Of a stretch of DNA of 57,586 nt, positions 24,489 to 35,147 are shown in pieces. Numbering within the stretch: position 1 is the first letter of the stretch; each line of letters opens with the position of its first letter. The notes beneath the pieces were generated by a model. It did not search any database and was not told the origin of the DNA. It worked only from the letters and a program-made list of their open reading frames with translations. The DNA is from Vibrio crassostreae 9ZC13 (GTDB taxonomy: Bacteria; Pseudomonadota; Gammaproteobacteria; Enterobacterales; Vibrionaceae). The stretch lies in the NCBI RefSeq assembly GCF_000272045.2, contig NZ_AJYZ02000019.1, positions 1,144,041 through 1,201,626 of the forward strand, in the 5' to 3' direction. Both the position numbers and the translations under genes were made by a program.

Positions 24489-25475
24489 TTAGAGAATAAT
24501 CATCCCATCTCGATAAGTCAGTGATGGTGCTACATCTTGACCAAGTAAGACTGGGCCATCGAGGTCGACGATTTCAGATTGAACGGCGATAGGCAGAGCT
24601 GCACGCATCGCCAGCGATGTACCGAGCATACAACCCGACATCAGCGTAAATCCTAGCCTTTGAGCTTCTTCAGCAAGTACCAATGCTTCGGTCAAACCAC
24701 CTGTTTTATCGAGCTTGATGTTGACCATTTCATATTTGCCTAACAAAGATGAAAGTTGCGAAGTGGTATGACAGCTTTCATCAGCACACAGTGGTATCGG
24801 GTGCTTGATGTGCGCCAATGAGGCATCGTGCTGTTGGGGTAACGGCTGCTCGATCATCGCAATATCAAATTCTACCAGTTGATTGAACAACTCTTCGAGA
24901 TTCAATCCTGTCCACGCTTCATTCGCATCCAATACAATTTGAACATCTGCCGCAGCTTCTCGTACCGCGCGAACACGCTCTACCACCTGCTCGCCGTCAA
25001 GCTTCACTTTCAGAAGTTTCGCACCATTCGCGACATAGTCTCGAGCCTGAGTCGCCATGGCTTCTGGCGTGCCAATCGAGACTGTCATTGCAGTCACGAT
25101 TTGAGCAGGCAACTCAAACAAGCTATTCGGAAACGTCTGGTCGTTCTGCTGAGCTTGATAATCCCAAAGCGCACAATCGACCGCATTGCGCGCTGCCCCT
25201 CCGGTCAATAAAGACTGAAGATGATCTCTTAGCTCTGCCGGATCAGTAACGCCTCGTTCAAACATAGCTTCAAGTGCGCTAGACGCTTGTTGGATTTGCG
25301 CTAACACAGACTCCGATGACTCGCCGTATCGTGGGTAAGGCGTGCATTCGCCCTGAGCTCGTTTGCCACCATATTCAATGTAAACACGAACAACGTGACA
25401 CTCAGTTCGACTGCCACGAGAGATGCGAAAAGGCGTTTGCATCGCGATAATAATGGGTTCAGCTGTAATCTTCAT
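24489..25475 (-). CDS. dgcA: N-acetyl-D-glutamate racemase / dipeptide epimerase-like enolase-superfamily enzyme
   Basis: This 328-residue enolase-superfamily protein has the muconate-lactonizing fold with catalytic KVK (Lys156/158), metal ligands Asp183 (VLDANEAW), Glu209 (IEQPLP) and Asp232 (CADES), and Lys254 (NIKLDKTGG). That set defines L-Ala-D/L-Glu epimerases. Because it follows a DgcN-type gene by 57 bases on the same strand, I assign it as DgcA, which in marine bacteria converts N-acetyl-D-Glu to N-acetyl-L-Glu. A murein dipeptide epimerase (YcjG) is the alternative. Confidence 0.85.
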   Translation of the reverse strand: MKITAEPIIIAMQTPFRISRGSRTECHVVRVYIEYGGKRAQGECTPYPRYGESSESVLAQIQQASSALEAMFERGVTDPAELRDHLQSLLTGGAARNAVDCALWDYQAQQNDQTFPNSLFELPAQIVTAMTVSIGTPEAMATQARDYVANGAKLLKVKLDGEQVVERVRAVREAAADVQIVLDANEAWTGLNLEELFNQLVEFDIAMIEQPLPQQHDASLAHIKHPIPLCADESCHTTSQLSSLLGKYEMVNIKLDKTGGLTEALVLAEEAQRLGFTLMSGCMLGTSLAMRAALPIAVQSEIVDLDGPVLLGQDVAPSLTYRDGMIIL

Positions 25476-25532
25476 AATTTCACTCGGTTGATGTTCACTT
25501 TAACAAATGGAAACGTAGAAATGATGAAGTCG

Positions 25533-26540
25533 TTAAAGTGAATGTCGCAAATGATCAGTAATGTGTTGTACACCAAAGCGCACTGGGTCCGTCACTGGCA
25601 CTTGATAGAGTGTGGTCCATTCTTGGCACAATGTCTCAGCCTCTTCAATGCTAATCGCCGACGTGTTCAAGCAGATACCCACCAGCTTCGCGTCTGGATT
25701 AGTCAGTCGCGCCGCTTGCAAGTTGGCTTCAATCGTCTGTTCTATGCTTGGTAATTTAGCATGAGGAAGGTTACGAATATGTGGTCGCCCAACTTCATGA
25801 CACAGCACTAAGGCATCAGCTTGTGCGCCATGTAAAAGACCCAAACTCACGCCTGCAAACGAAGGGTTGAACAAAGAGCCTTGCCCTTCAATGATGTCCC
25901 AATCGTGGTCGGTAAAATCAGGGCTAATCGCTTCAACTGCGCCAGAAATAAAATCCGCAACCACCGCATCAATCGAAATACCGCTGCCTTCAATCAAAAT
26001 ACCTGTCTGCCCTGTCGCTTTAAACTGAGCGGATGTTCCCGCTTGTTTAAGCGACTTTTCAATCGCTAATGCCGAGAACATTTTGCCTACTGAGCAATCA
26101 GTTCCGACAGTAAGCAGGCGCTTACCTTGACGAAGCTTACCGTTACCAACATTAAGAACACCGTCAAAATGGCGTACATCATGAAGCTTAGTCAATCCTT
26201 GTTGCTGCATGTCAGCAAGCGGTGAAAATTCACTCAATCGTTGGTGCATGCCAGATGCAATCTCATATCCCATTTCTGCAGCGGCCATAATGGTTGACTG
26301 CCAAGAATCAGGAATAACACCACCCGGATTTGCGGTACCAATCACTAGCGTCTTCGCGCCCTGCGCTTGCGCCTCTTGCAGGGTCATATCCGTTAAGCCC
26401 AGTGAAACGGTATCACCCGTTAAACGCAGTTGACCTAGGCAGATTTCTGGTCGCCATTGATGAATACCGCGAGCTGTTTTTGCAGCGAGTGGGTCAGTAA
26501 CATCCCCAAGAAAAAGAAGGTAAGGTTGAGCGATCGACAT
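25533..26540 (-). CDS. dgcN: DUF1611 protein, DgcN-like D-glutamate N-acetyltransferase
   Basis: A 335-residue DUF1611-family protein with an N-terminal Rossmann-like domain and a P-loop domain containing GTDCSVGKM (146-154), then HDWDIIEGQGSLFNPSFAGVSLGLLHG and LVLCHEVGRPHIR. In the pathway described for marine Proteobacteria, DgcN acetylates D-glutamate and DgcA racemises the product. The order LysR, dgcN, dgcA on one strand fits that cluster. The sequence alone does not prove the acyl acceptor. Confidence 0.85.
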   Translation of the reverse strand: MSIAQPYLLFLGDVTDPLAAKTARGIHQWRPEICLGQLRLTGDTVSLGLTDMTLQEAQAQGAKTLVIGTANPGGVIPDSWQSTIMAAAEMGYEIASGMHQRLSEFSPLADMQQQGLTKLHDVRHFDGVLNVGNGKLRQGKRLLTVGTDCSVGKMFSALAIEKSLKQAGTSAQFKATGQTGILIEGSGISIDAVVADFISGAVEAISPDFTDHDWDIIEGQGSLFNPSFAGVSLGLLHGAQADALVLCHEVGRPHIRNLPHAKLPSIEQTIEANLQAARLTNPDAKLVGICLNTSAISIEEAETLCQEWTTLYQVPVTDPVRFGVQHITDHLRHSL

Positions 26541-26631
26541 GAGTATTCCTAATTAATAAGCCCTTGTATGGGTTTACTTTAATTAAGAACTTCGAAGGTG
26601 CCGAATGCCTATTTATGGCGAGCCTATAACC

Positions 26632-27537
26632 TTAAGTTATAGGGTGAGTATGGATTTTCAATGAAGCGATAAATTGCTTAACGGAAATCGACTGAGGGGT
26701 GTGCTCTGCGCAAAGCATCGATACCGAAAATTGGATGTCTGGTTGAAGCGGCAACACACAGACCGCATCGTCATTTTGATATTGCTCTGCCGTCCACGGA
26801 TCAACAATCGCAAACCCCGCTTGGTACTTGACCAGTTCCGCAGCGGCGCTATACCCACGTACAGATATCGGGTGGTGATAATGCTGCTCACGTGCAATAA
26901 GGCGTTGATGTAACAGGAGGCCTAATGGATCGCGGCTATCGAGCCCGATGATTGGCAGCGGATAATTGATCAGATCATCTAACGTTAATTCCGCGGGGAA
27001 ATGATCAACCGTATTGGAAGGAACCAAAACCTTTAGTGATTCGGTTAATAGCGTTTCACTTAATATCGCAGGCGGTGCTTCATCGCCAAACGCGATAGCA
27101 ATATCAAGCTCATGCTTTAATAACCCAGCACACAGCTCATCACGGTTTGCAGTCAGCAACTCAAAAGAGAGATCTTGCTTACTGCCATTTTGCTCGCGAG
27201 ACATTTGGGCGATTACCGGAGTCAGTAATTTAGTCGCTAAAATCGGCGGCGCACCAATGCGTAAATGCTGATGGCCTTGCTTCACTTTGTTGGTCAGAGA
27301 TCGAAATTGCCCCAATTGCTGATACACCTTTTCCGCTTCTGGCAGTAAGGTTTTTGCCTCAACCGTTGGCACCAACCGCCCTTTAACTCGTTCGAATAAG
27401 CCAAACCCAAGTTGTTGCTCCGTGTGCGCCAAAATACGGGTCACGTTTGGTTGCGACACATGCAAGCTGCGCGCGGCTCCAGATACGGTTCCGGTCTGCA
27501 TAATGGCGTAAAAGACTTCCAATTGTCTTAGGTTCAC
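26632..27537 (-). CDS. LysR-family regulator, probably DgcR-like
   Basis: A 301-residue LysR protein with an N-terminal helix-turn-helix (MNLRQLEVFYAIMQTGTVSGAARSLHVSQPNVTRILAHTEQQLGFGLF) and an effector domain with HQHLRIGAPPILATKLLTPVIAQM. It lies 91 bases upstream of dgcN in the same direction, so it is either the first gene of the operon or a cis regulator of it. The published D-glutamate clusters include a LysR regulator called DgcR; that this is the orthologue is inference. Confidence 0.88.
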   Translation of the reverse strand: MNLRQLEVFYAIMQTGTVSGAARSLHVSQPNVTRILAHTEQQLGFGLFERVKGRLVPTVEAKTLLPEAEKVYQQLGQFRSLTNKVKQGHQHLRIGAPPILATKLLTPVIAQMSREQNGSKQDLSFELLTANRDELCAGLLKHELDIAIAFGDEAPPAILSETLLTESLKVLVPSNTVDHFPAELTLDDLINYPLPIIGLDSRDPLGLLLHQRLIAREQHYHHPISVRGYSAAAELVKYQAGFAIVDPWTAEQYQNDDAVCVLPLQPDIQFSVSMLCAEHTPQSISVKQFIASLKIHTHPIT

Positions 27538-27632
27538 ATTGATGTCCTTATGGTTCGCGAAACAAATCTAGGGTTTGGCTTTTCTTGTATTAGCTAAGCT
27601 GTTTATCGGTCTAGCTAGCGTTTTGCGTGAGT

Positions 27633-28469
27633 CTATTTTAGTAGCTCAGCTATCGTAGGTTGAAGTATCTCAGCCCAAGTTTGATAAGCCTTCGCATTCA
27701 AATGCAGATCATCACACGAGTACTTGTTCGACAACAGCTTATTAGGCGACAATACTGAATTCACATCTAAGAACGCAATGCCTTGCTGTGTACAGTACTC
27801 GCTTAGCTTGCTATTGAGCCGTTCAACCGACGGATTTAAACCTTGCAGTTTAGAGCCAACATAAAGCGTTGATTGCACCAATATGCGAATCTCATTTTCT
27901 TGCCACACCTTAAGCATATCAATGTAGTTCTGGTAGATATGGTCGACATCATAACCCTGAGCTAAATCGTTTATCCCTGCCATAAAACACACCAGCTTTG
28001 GCTTCACATTCAACGTGGTATCAATACGGCGCAACATGCCAGTTGTGGTGTCACCCGCTAAGCCACGGTTGACCATCGAAACATCGCGAAAGATATCCGC
28101 CCACGGGGCCCATTCGGTGATCGAATCACCAAACATGACTAGGTCTGCACTTGGGGAAAAATGGCGATGGTTATCTGATGTCATGATGTAACGACTCATA
28201 CTGTGGCCTCGTTGCTGAATCTCAGACTGAAGAGCGACTGCCTTGAGGATCTCGCTATCTGGCGTGGCGCTATCAAATTGAGCTAGCAATCCTTCGATAT
28301 GAGGCTTAAAAGGGCTAAGACGAGTACTCAGTTGATGATGTTCTTTAAGGGAAGATAACCTCTCTAGTAATGCATACAAAGAGCGGTTTTGACCAACTTC
28401 TTGGAATAACTGATAGAGATCGAGGACAGAGTGTTGCTGTAGCGCGGCAAGTAATTGCTTGTCTTCCAT
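27633..28469 (-). CDS. SGNH/GDSL-type hydrolase
   Basis: A 278-residue protein. Residues 1-100 are helical and unrecognised; residues 107-278 form an SGNH hydrolase with block I MFGDSITEW (Ser116), block II Gly in GLAGD (about 137), block III GIND (165-168) and block V DxxH (Asp253, His256). No signal peptide, so it is cytoplasmic. Such enzymes are esterases or lipases acting on acyl groups; the substrate is unknown. It lies between a LysR and a methyltransferase gene on the same strand. Confidence 0.85.
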   Translation of the reverse strand: MEDKQLLAALQQHSVLDLYQLFQEVGQNRSLYALLERLSSLKEHHQLSTRLSPFKPHIEGLLAQFDSATPDSEILKAVALQSEIQQRGHSMSRYIMTSDNHRHFSPSADLVMFGDSITEWAPWADIFRDVSMVNRGLAGDTTTGMLRRIDTTLNVKPKLVCFMAGINDLAQGYDVDHIYQNYIDMLKVWQENEIRILVQSTLYVGSKLQGLNPSVERLNSKLSEYCTQQGIAFLDVNSVLSPNKLLSNKYSCDDLHLNAKAYQTWAEILQPTIAELLK

Positions 28470-28556
28470 GGTGTTATCTAACCCTTCAATTATCTGATGA
28501 TGAACTCAAGATAATATCCGATTGCGTACGGGATAGATAACACTAGAAGCAGAGAA

Positions 28557-29069
28557 TTACTTTTCTTTGATTAGCAGATGGTTACGGTTATCACGGCTTT
28601 TCTTAATCAGTTCGTTGCTCTCATCCATTTCATCAGATTTAGCAAGACGATCGTAAAGCAGCACATTCACTGTCGCTGCCAAGTTCATGCAGCCAACTGT
28701 TGGTACGTACACAACATGATCGGCTCTGTCGGCGACATCTTGAGAAATAGAGCCGTCTTCAGGGCCAAAGATATAAATGGCATTTTCTGGGTGTTTAAAA
28801 CGCGGTAGTGGTGTTGCACCTTCTGCGAGTTCTACGCAAACGATCTTAGTTTCTGGATCAAGATTGTCTAAAAACGACTCAACACCAGTCAACGGGATAG
28901 TACGCGCAGCACTCTTAGTATCGGTGTGGAATTTTGCGGCTTTTTCGTAGCGTTGCCCTGTGTATTTAACTTCGTCGACTTGGTAACAACCAGCCGCACG
29001 CATAACAGCACCAACGTTTGTCGGGCTCTTTGGGTTAGTTAAACCAATAGTCACATGGCTTTTGTTCAT
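28557..29069 (-). CDS. SpoU-family RNA methyltransferase
   Basis: A 170-residue SPOUT (TrmH/SpoU) 2'-O-methyltransferase: motif 1 LTNPKSPTNVGAVMRAAGCY (about 10-29, with Asn18 and Arg24), motif 2 IYIFGPEDGSIS (about 94-105) and motif 3 YVPTVGCMNLAATVNVLLYDRL (about 120-141). It is short, without an extra N-terminal RNA-binding domain, like TrmL/YibK-size enzymes, but the C-terminal basic tail (KKSRDNRNHLL) is different. It probably acts on tRNA; the target is not determined. Confidence 0.86.
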   Translation of the reverse strand: MNKSHVTIGLTNPKSPTNVGAVMRAAGCYQVDEVKYTGQRYEKAAKFHTDTKSAARTIPLTGVESFLDNLDPETKIVCVELAEGATPLPRFKHPENAIYIFGPEDGSISQDVADRADHVVYVPTVGCMNLAATVNVLLYDRLAKSDEMDESNELIKKSRDNRNHLLIKEK

Positions 29070-29344
29070 GAATCTTTCTCACTTAACGAATAGACATAGC
29101 AGGGTGCTACAAAGCGTCGCATTCTAACAAAGCAGCGTCGAATTCAAAAGCATCGATACAAACTCACTTTTTCGCGCTTAAGCCTCTAGTTGCAAGGCTT
29201 CTCACCCCAAAAACCTAACCGTCATCATATTTATAAAACAAAAACACTCTAGGATAACAATTAAACAACAAGCCCATTTACATTTTGAAACCACATTAAT
29301 AATGTGTTGAAAATTGCATGAGACAATCACACAGGAAGCGTGAC

Positions 29345-31006
29345 ATGACCCTAACCATCAAAAACCGCCTTTATATTCTCTCTTTTATTCCACTGCTACT
29401 GATGGCAATTGGGATGATGAGCGTGACGTATATGAAGAGCACCGAGCTAACCGCACAACAAGTAGAATCGACGCGTAGCAATATGATGGCGATGAAAGAA
29501 AAGGAACTTAAAGCGTATCTGCAAATGGCTCAATCTTCTATTAGCCCGTTCTTGGAAAGAGGTGCAACATTAGAAGAAGCCTTACCGACATTAAGAACTC
29601 TCGAATATGGCGAGTCTGGCTACATCTTTGGCTACGACTCTAAAGGCGTTCGAGTAGTTGTTGGGCAAAATAACGATGGCATTGGTAAAAACTACTACGA
29701 CCTGCAAGACAAAAAAGGCAACTACCTGATTCGTGACTTGATCAAGAACTCAAAGCTTGGTGAGTTCACCACCTACTACTTTCCAAAACTTGGTCAATCA
29801 GAAGCTCTACCGAAACTGAGCTACTCGATATTCGTTCCCCAGTGGGACTTGATGCTAGGCACAGGTTTCTATACTGACGACATCGATGCTGTAATCGCAG
29901 AGATGAAAGAGAGCTCGAATGTCGCGTTACAAAGCTCATTGACGGCGATCGCTATATTCTGTGGTTTGATTGCCCTAGTAGTTGCTGCGTTTGCCGTTGC
30001 CGTCAACCGCACAATCATGCGACCACTCGAGCAGTTTGATCGTTCAATCAGCGCATTCGCGAGTGGCGAAGCCGATTTAACCGCTCGAATGGAAACATTT
30101 AAAGCGCCTGAGTTCACTAAGCTCAGCGAGAACTTCAACGCCTTCGTGGCAAGCCTTCAAACCATCATTCGCAGCGTAAGCGATGTCGGTCAGCAAGTCG
30201 TAGCCGAGACATCTAGCATGTCTTCTCGCGCTGCGCAGGTCGACGAGATTGCTACTGGGCAACGTGAAGAGACTGAACAAGTTGCAACGGCGATGACTGA
30301 AATGACCACAACGGCGCAAGAGATCTCGAGCAACGCTAGCCAAGCGGCGGATTCCGCTAAACTTGCAGAGGGCAATGCCAAAGAAGCGCAACAGATAGTA
30401 AACGCCGCTGCAGATTCGGTGGCAGGCCTAGCGAGCGAAGTATCAGAAGCCAACACTGTCGTGTCTCGTTTAGAAGGTGATGTGCAGAATATCTCCTCTT
30501 CGTTGGCGGTCATCCAAGACATTGCCGAGCAAACTAACCTACTCGCGTTGAATGCCGCGATTGAAGCTGCACGTGCAGGCGAACAAGGTCGTGGGTTTGC
30601 TGTGGTTGCCGATGAGGTTCGTAAACTGGCAAGCCGTACTCAAGAAAGCACTGGCGACATTCACAAGATGATTGAGCAACTTAAAGCTGCCTCAGATGCT
30701 GCTGTGAAAGCGATGGATTCAAGTCAAAACCGAAGTGCGCAAACCGTGGAAGAAGCGAATGCCGCAGCCAAAGCACTGGCGAAGATCCAAGCGTCGATTG
30801 ATACCATCATGGACATGAACTCGCTTATTGCGACAGCCACTGAACAGCAAAATATTGTAGGACAAGAAATATCTCAACGCATCGTGGTGATTTCTGACCA
30901 AAGCTCACAATCGGCAGAACTCGCGAATCAAAACCGTACAGGTAGCCAAAACCTCAACAGTCGTGCAAATGAGCTGTATCACTTGGTGGATCGCTTCACC
31001 GTCTAA
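29345..31006 (+). CDS. Methyl-accepting chemotaxis protein with cache domain
   Basis: A 553-residue chemoreceptor. Transmembrane helix 1 at about 8-28, a periplasmic single-cache domain ([22 protein letters not shown] and [16 protein letters not shown]), helix 2 at about 196-220, HAMP, and the signalling domain with the conserved tip [23 protein letters not shown]. The ATG at 29345 follows AGGAAG at 6 bases; a start nine residues upstream has none. No C-terminal NWETF-type pentapeptide for CheR/CheB binding. The ligand is unknown. Confidence 0.92.
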   Translation: MTLTIKNRLYILSFIPLLLMAIGMMSVTYMKSTELTAQQVESTRSNMMAMKEKELKAYLQMAQSSISPFLERGATLEEALPTLRTLEYGESGYIFGYDSKGVRVVVGQNNDGIGKNYYDLQDKKGNYLIRDLIKNSKLGEFTTYYFPKLGQSEALPKLSYSIFVPQWDLMLGTGFYTDDIDAVIAEMKESSNVALQSSLTAIAIFCGLIALVVAAFAVAVNRTIMRPLEQFDRSISAFASGEADLTARMETFKAPEFTKLSENFNAFVASLQTIIRSVSDVGQQVVAETSSMSSRAAQVDEIATGQREETEQVATAMTEMTTTAQEISSNASQAADSAKLAEGNAKEAQQIVNAAADSVAGLASEVSEANTVVSRLEGDVQNISSSLAVIQDIAEQTNLLALNAAIEAARAGEQGRGFAVVADEVRKLASRTQESTGDIHKMIEQLKAASDAAVKAMDSSQNRSAQTVEEANAAAKALAKIQASIDTIMDMNSLIATATEQQNIVGQEISQRIVVISDQSSQSAELANQNRTGSQNLNSRANELYHLVDRFTV

Positions 31007-31060
31007 TACATTTTCGGTCTAGTAAGCCGTAATCAAACGATAATTAATCCTAAAACACGC

Positions 31061-31095
31061 CGGGCTTCAGAATCTCTATTCTGAAGCCCGTTTTT
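31061..31095. terminator. Rho-independent terminator
   Basis: A perfect 13-base stem, CGGGCTTCAGAAT with its complement, around CTCT and followed by TTTTT; between the convergent chemoreceptor and LysR genes. Confidence 0.9.
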
Positions 31096-31120
31096 ATCGG
31101 TGGAGGTTTTAAGCCATACA

Positions 31121-31990
31121 CTAATCCAATTGCTCAGAAAGGAAGTCCACCAGCAGGCGAACCTTTGAAGATAAGTTGCGGTTCTGAGGATAAAGCGCCC
31201 AGATCCCTTCTTTGTCATCTCGATAATCGGAGAGCACCTCAACCAACTCACCAGAATCAAGGTCTTCACTCACATAGTATTCAGGCAACTGCACCAAGCC
31301 AATGCTCTGCTTAGCTGCGTCTAACAAGGCTAAACCACTGTTGCACTTAATGCGTCCGTTAACACGAACTGAGCGAGGGCGTCTATTTTCTTTGAAACGC
31401 CAATGTTCAAATCCACCGACTAAACATTGGTGATTATTTAATTCTGATAATGTATGCGGCTCGCCATAACGTTCAATATATTCAGGGCTTGCACATACAT
31501 AAAGTTGGCGTTGAGACAGCCTCTTTGCCACAAGGCTTGAATCTTCCAAGCGGCCAAGACGAATCGCAACATCAACACCCGAATCGATAAGATCGAGCTT
31601 TTGATTGGTCAGCATCAGCTCAAGCTCTACTTGCGGGTGAAGCTTTAAGAATTGATGCAGTATTGGGGCGAGTTGGCGCTCACCATAAGTCACAGGCGCG
31701 GTGACTTTCAGTAAGCCTTTGGGTGTGGATTGCATCTGCGTGACCGCAAGCTCAGCAATTTCTAAACCTTCGACCAACAACTTACATTGTTGGTAATAGA
31801 GTTGCCCAGCCTCTGTAAGAGACACCTTTCGAGTCGTTCGATTGAGCAGTTTCACTGCGAGTCGTTCTTCGAGGTTTGCTACTCTACGACTGATTTGAGC
31901 CACCGACGTAGCGAGCTTCTGCGCCGCACCAGTAAAGCTTTCACGCTCTGCCACTGCAACAAACTCACTTACCCCTTCCCAATTGGCCAT
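31121..31990 (-). CDS. LysR-family transcriptional regulator
   Basis: A 289-residue LysR protein with DNA-binding residues [46 protein letters not shown] (about 15-60) and a CrgA/AaeR-type effector domain ([32 protein letters not shown]). It is divergent from a DUF3316 gene 209 bases away; that is the only candidate target in view. Confidence 0.9.
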
Positions 31991-32199
31991 GCCTTTACCT
32001 TATGCTGAACTTTGGTTACCCATACAGTGTATTGAAGTTAGATATCAGTGTCACCTTGCTTGATATGCGCTGTGCATTAATCTTCGGCACCTATAGTCAT
32101 TCCCTTACAGAACCATATTTTTGTCCTAACATTAACCTCATCCCCTATTGCTAGGGTGAGAATCTCTAAAACACTGGTACAACAAAGTAAGGTAATCCT

Positions 32200-32547
32200 A
32201 TGAAAAAATTAATCATACTTGCATCAACTCTTGTACTCAGCACCACTGCGTTTGCAGCAACTAAAACAACAATTCAAGAAACAACGCTAAAATCTGACAC
32301 ATATGCTAGTGAAGTCGAAGCATACGATGCAGGCACCAACCTTATGGATGAGTTACGCGCAAAAACACCTTTTGAGCTTTCAAGAGAACTGCCACAGTTC
32401 CAACAGACAACCAAATACGATTCGTTCAAGATTGATGATGCAAATATGGAAGTGAAAAAGATCACTAACATGAACGGCGACATCCACTACCAAGCGAACG
32501 TAAAAGTGGACTACCGTTACACATACAAAGACGGTCTTAGCAGCTAA
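32200..32547 (+). CDS. DUF3316 small secreted protein
   Basis: A 115-residue protein with a signal peptide (MKKLIILASTLVLSTTAFA, cut after AFA at 19) and a mature part of about 96 residues rich in charged and aromatic residues, ending in VKVDYRYTYKDG. It fits the Vibrio DUF3316 family of small periplasmic proteins with unknown role. AAGG precedes the ATG. Possible regulation by the divergent LysR is inferred from position only. Confidence 0.78.
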   Translation: MKKLIILASTLVLSTTAFAATKTTIQETTLKSDTYASEVEAYDAGTNLMDELRAKTPFELSRELPQFQQTTKYDSFKIDDANMEVKKITNMNGDIHYQANVKVDYRYTYKDGLSS

Positions 32548-32573
32548 CACTGAGTGATTGATCAGGTCTAACA

Positions 32574-32613
32574 ACTGATCACCTAGTCAAAAGACTGATC
32601 ACCTAGTCAAAAA
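32574..32613 (+). repeat. 20-bp x2 tandem repeat
   Basis: ACTGATCACCTAGTCAAAAG followed directly by the same 20 bases with the last G changed to A. It lies between the DUF3316 stop and its terminator. Confidence 0.9.
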
Positions 32614-32614
32614 G

Positions 32615-32646
32615 AAAGCCCGCACTCATAGAGTGCGGGCTTTTTG
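32615..32646. terminator. Rho-independent terminator
   Basis: AAAGCCCGCACTC and GAGTGCGGGCTTT around a three-base loop and a T run, between the convergent DUF3316 and chemoreceptor genes. Confidence 0.92.
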
Positions 32647-32721
32647 TCGTTCACCGCTGATTAATGGGACTCAATACGAGCAACCATTATCAGCTCATAT
32701 TCGTCTGTCTAATTTTGAAAA

Positions 32722-34359
32722 TTACACTTCAAACTGAGACACAAGGCTATCTAGCGCTTCACACTGTTCAGCCAATGCCATACATGCATTTTCTGCGCTG
32801 CTTGCCATCTCAACCATTTGCATGGTGCTTTCAGCGATGCGTTGAACATTCTTATTCACTTCTTCAGACACTTGAGACTGTTGCGAATCCGCCGTAGCAA
32901 TTTGTGTGTTCATGTCATTCATCTTGCCAATTGAGTTACGAATCTCACTCAATGAAGATGCTGCAGTTCCTGCTTGAACAATGGTTTTCTCGCCACTCAC
33001 TTTGCTTTCAGTCATCACACCAACCGCGTGTTTAGCACCCACTTCTAAGCGTTCAATCATTGATTGGATTTCGCCAGTGCTGTCTTGAGTTTTACTCGCA
33101 AGCGCTCGAACTTCATCAGCCACAACCGCAAAGCCACGGCCTTGTTCACCCGCTCGTGCCGCTTCAATAGCCGCATTCAAAGCAAGTAGGTTGGTTTGTT
33201 CTGCAATACCTTTGATCACGCCAAGGATTGAGGCGATGTTCTTCACGTCTATATCTAGTTCTTGAACCACACCACCCGCGTTCTCGATATCTTGCGCAAG
33301 GCGTTCAATCGAAGTAACAGTTAAGCCAAGCGTAGTATCGGCCGATTCCACTTCATGGTTTGCAACGTTACTTGCGGTTGCCGCATCTAATGCGTTACCA
33401 CTCACCACTTCACTGGTTGCTTGCATTTCATGAACTGCAGCCGCGACCACTTCACTTTCTCGCTGTTGATTAGACGAGAATTCAGCAACACTTTGCGTGA
33501 GTGATTTGATGTTTTCCATCTCGCCACGTACTACGTTCGATGTGAGAATAACTTGCTCCACGGTGACATGGATCTTGCCAACAAACTGGTTGAAAGCAGA
33601 ACTCAAACGAGCGATCTCGTCATTACCTTCGACCTTCATACGTTGAGACAAGTTACCGTCGCCCGATGCGATCTCATTCATCGCTTTCTCTACGTTCTGG
33701 ATTGGCTGAACGATAAAGCGATTCGATAACCACATAGCAAAAAGCGCGGCAAAAACAGCAACTGCCATACCCACTTCAATGATCAACTTGCTTGATTCAA
33801 TAGAGTCATCGGCTTGCTGGCGAAGCTCTTTCTGTTTCAATTCGATCAGAGTTCGGATATCGCGCAATTGAGTACGAATGATCGCAAACTCTGCGTCAAG
33901 CGCTGGTGAGTAATCAATATTGTATTGGTCTGCGTTTGCCGGATCAGCGAACATTGGCTCGTGCAGTGCCACCCACTTGCTCATCGCGTTAACAAGCTTT
34001 GATAACTCGCCACGTGAAGATGGATCCAACACGCCCGCTTGATACAAGGTTTCGACACTTTCAAAACGAGGAACCGCTTTGTAAGCGTTGTCTTTAAATT
34101 CAAATTTTTGGTACTCAATCGCCGCTTGGTCTTTCGAGAGTAATAGACCTTGAGCAGAAGCGATAACTTGATAAATGTCACGATACCCATCTTCCAAATT
34201 GTCTAACACGGGCTGAACCACATTATTGAGCTCATTATTAATCGCAGCTTGAGCATTTGATCTGATAACGTTGAGCACAGTAACGGTAGAAAAAACAATC
34301 ACAATCACCAACAGCGGGATCGCGATTTTACTCTTAATCGAAAGATTATTGATATTCAT
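32722..34359 (-). CDS. Methyl-accepting chemotaxis protein
   Basis: A 545-residue chemoreceptor: membrane helix 1 at about 10-30, a periplasmic helical region of about 150 residues without a cache fold signature, helix 2 ([19 protein letters not shown]), HAMP, and the signalling tip [24 protein letters not shown] chose the ATG at 34359, just before the first membrane helix; the frame is open 17 residues upstream. Ligand unknown. It is divergent from the DUF3010 gene. Confidence 0.9.
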   Translation of the reverse strand: MNINNLSIKSKIAIPLLVIVIVFSTVTVLNVIRSNAQAAINNELNNVVQPVLDNLEDGYRDIYQVIASAQGLLLSKDQAAIEYQKFEFKDNAYKAVPRFESVETLYQAGVLDPSSRGELSKLVNAMSKWVALHEPMFADPANADQYNIDYSPALDAEFAIIRTQLRDIRTLIELKQKELRQQADDSIESSKLIIEVGMAVAVFAALFAMWLSNRFIVQPIQNVEKAMNEIASGDGNLSQRMKVEGNDEIARLSSAFNQFVGKIHVTVEQVILTSNVVRGEMENIKSLTQSVAEFSSNQQRESEVVAAAVHEMQATSEVVSGNALDAATASNVANHEVESADTTLGLTVTSIERLAQDIENAGGVVQELDIDVKNIASILGVIKGIAEQTNLLALNAAIEAARAGEQGRGFAVVADEVRALASKTQDSTGEIQSMIERLEVGAKHAVGVMTESKVSGEKTIVQAGTAASSLSEIRNSIGKMNDMNTQIATADSQQSQVSEEVNKNVQRIAESTMQMVEMASSAENACMALAEQCEALDSLVSQFEV

Positions 34360-34618
34360 TGGGATTAATAACCACACTTCAAATAGGGATGCGCGCGCAA
34401 TATACAGCACACATATAAAATCCCGCTAAGCTTTTGTGAGCTTCATCTCATAGAAAACGATACCGTAAATTCGTGTGATGTTTTTTCAATCAAAGGTTAA
34501 CTTTCGGCGACTAAAATACTCTCTGATTTAGACTTATTTGCTGCTGATACGCGCAAATACTGGAGAAGTGTTAGAAATAACACCATAATGTAGGGCTCTA
34601 AAATAAGTAGGTAAGAAC

Positions 34619-35044
34619 ATGAAAATTTGTGGTGTTGAAATCAAAGGTAACGATGCAGTCATCTGTCTTCTTTCTCTGTCAGACGGCGTATTTAACATTC
34701 CTGATTGCCGAGTTTCTAAGGTTGCGATTAGCGACGCAAACGACACACAGAATATGAAAGACTTTCAATTCTCTTTTGCAAAGTTAATGGAAGATTACCA
34801 AGTAGAAAAAGTTGTAATTCGCCAACGTCAGACTAAAGGCAAATTTGCTGGCGGTGGTTTCGGCTTCAAACTTGAAGCAGCAATTCAGCTAATCGACGGC
34901 CTAGATGTAACCGTTGTGTCTCCAGCTGAAATCAAAGAAAGCCTTAAGCGCAACCCTCTTATGATGAAGTTCAAAGAGACCGGCCTTAAGCAATACCAAG
35001 AAGCACCGTTTACAACGGCTTACGCTTGTTTGATGAAACGCTAA
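34619..35044 (+). CDS. DUF3010 family protein
   Basis: A 141-residue soluble protein, MKICGVEIKGNDAVICLLSL at the start and later KVVIRQRQTKGKFAGGGFGFKLEAAIQLI, LDVTVVSPAEIKES and a C-terminal FTTAYACL. This is the DUF3010 pattern; the alternating strand-helix layout with an N-terminal GVE/IKG strand recalls RNase H/RuvC-like folds such as YqgF, but catalytic acids are not clearly conserved. Function unknown. AGGTAAG precedes the ATG. Confidence 0.8.
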   Translation: MKICGVEIKGNDAVICLLSLSDGVFNIPDCRVSKVAISDANDTQNMKDFQFSFAKLMEDYQVEKVVIRQRQTKGKFAGGGFGFKLEAAIQLIDGLDVTVVSPAEIKESLKRNPLMMKFKETGLKQYQEAPFTTAYACLMKR

Positions 35045-35074
35045 TCAAAAGTCGCTAGCCAATATTTTATATAG

Positions 35075-35104
35075 AAAGAGCCTGAATATTCAGGCTCTTT
35101 TTTG
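35075..35104. terminator. Rho-independent terminator
   Basis: A perfect 26-bp palindrome with arms AAAGAGCCTGAAT and complement, followed by a T run. Confidence 0.9.
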
Positions 35105-35147
35105 TTTCTAGTCATCGATTTTTAGTAGGATGAGTTTGGTATACAAA

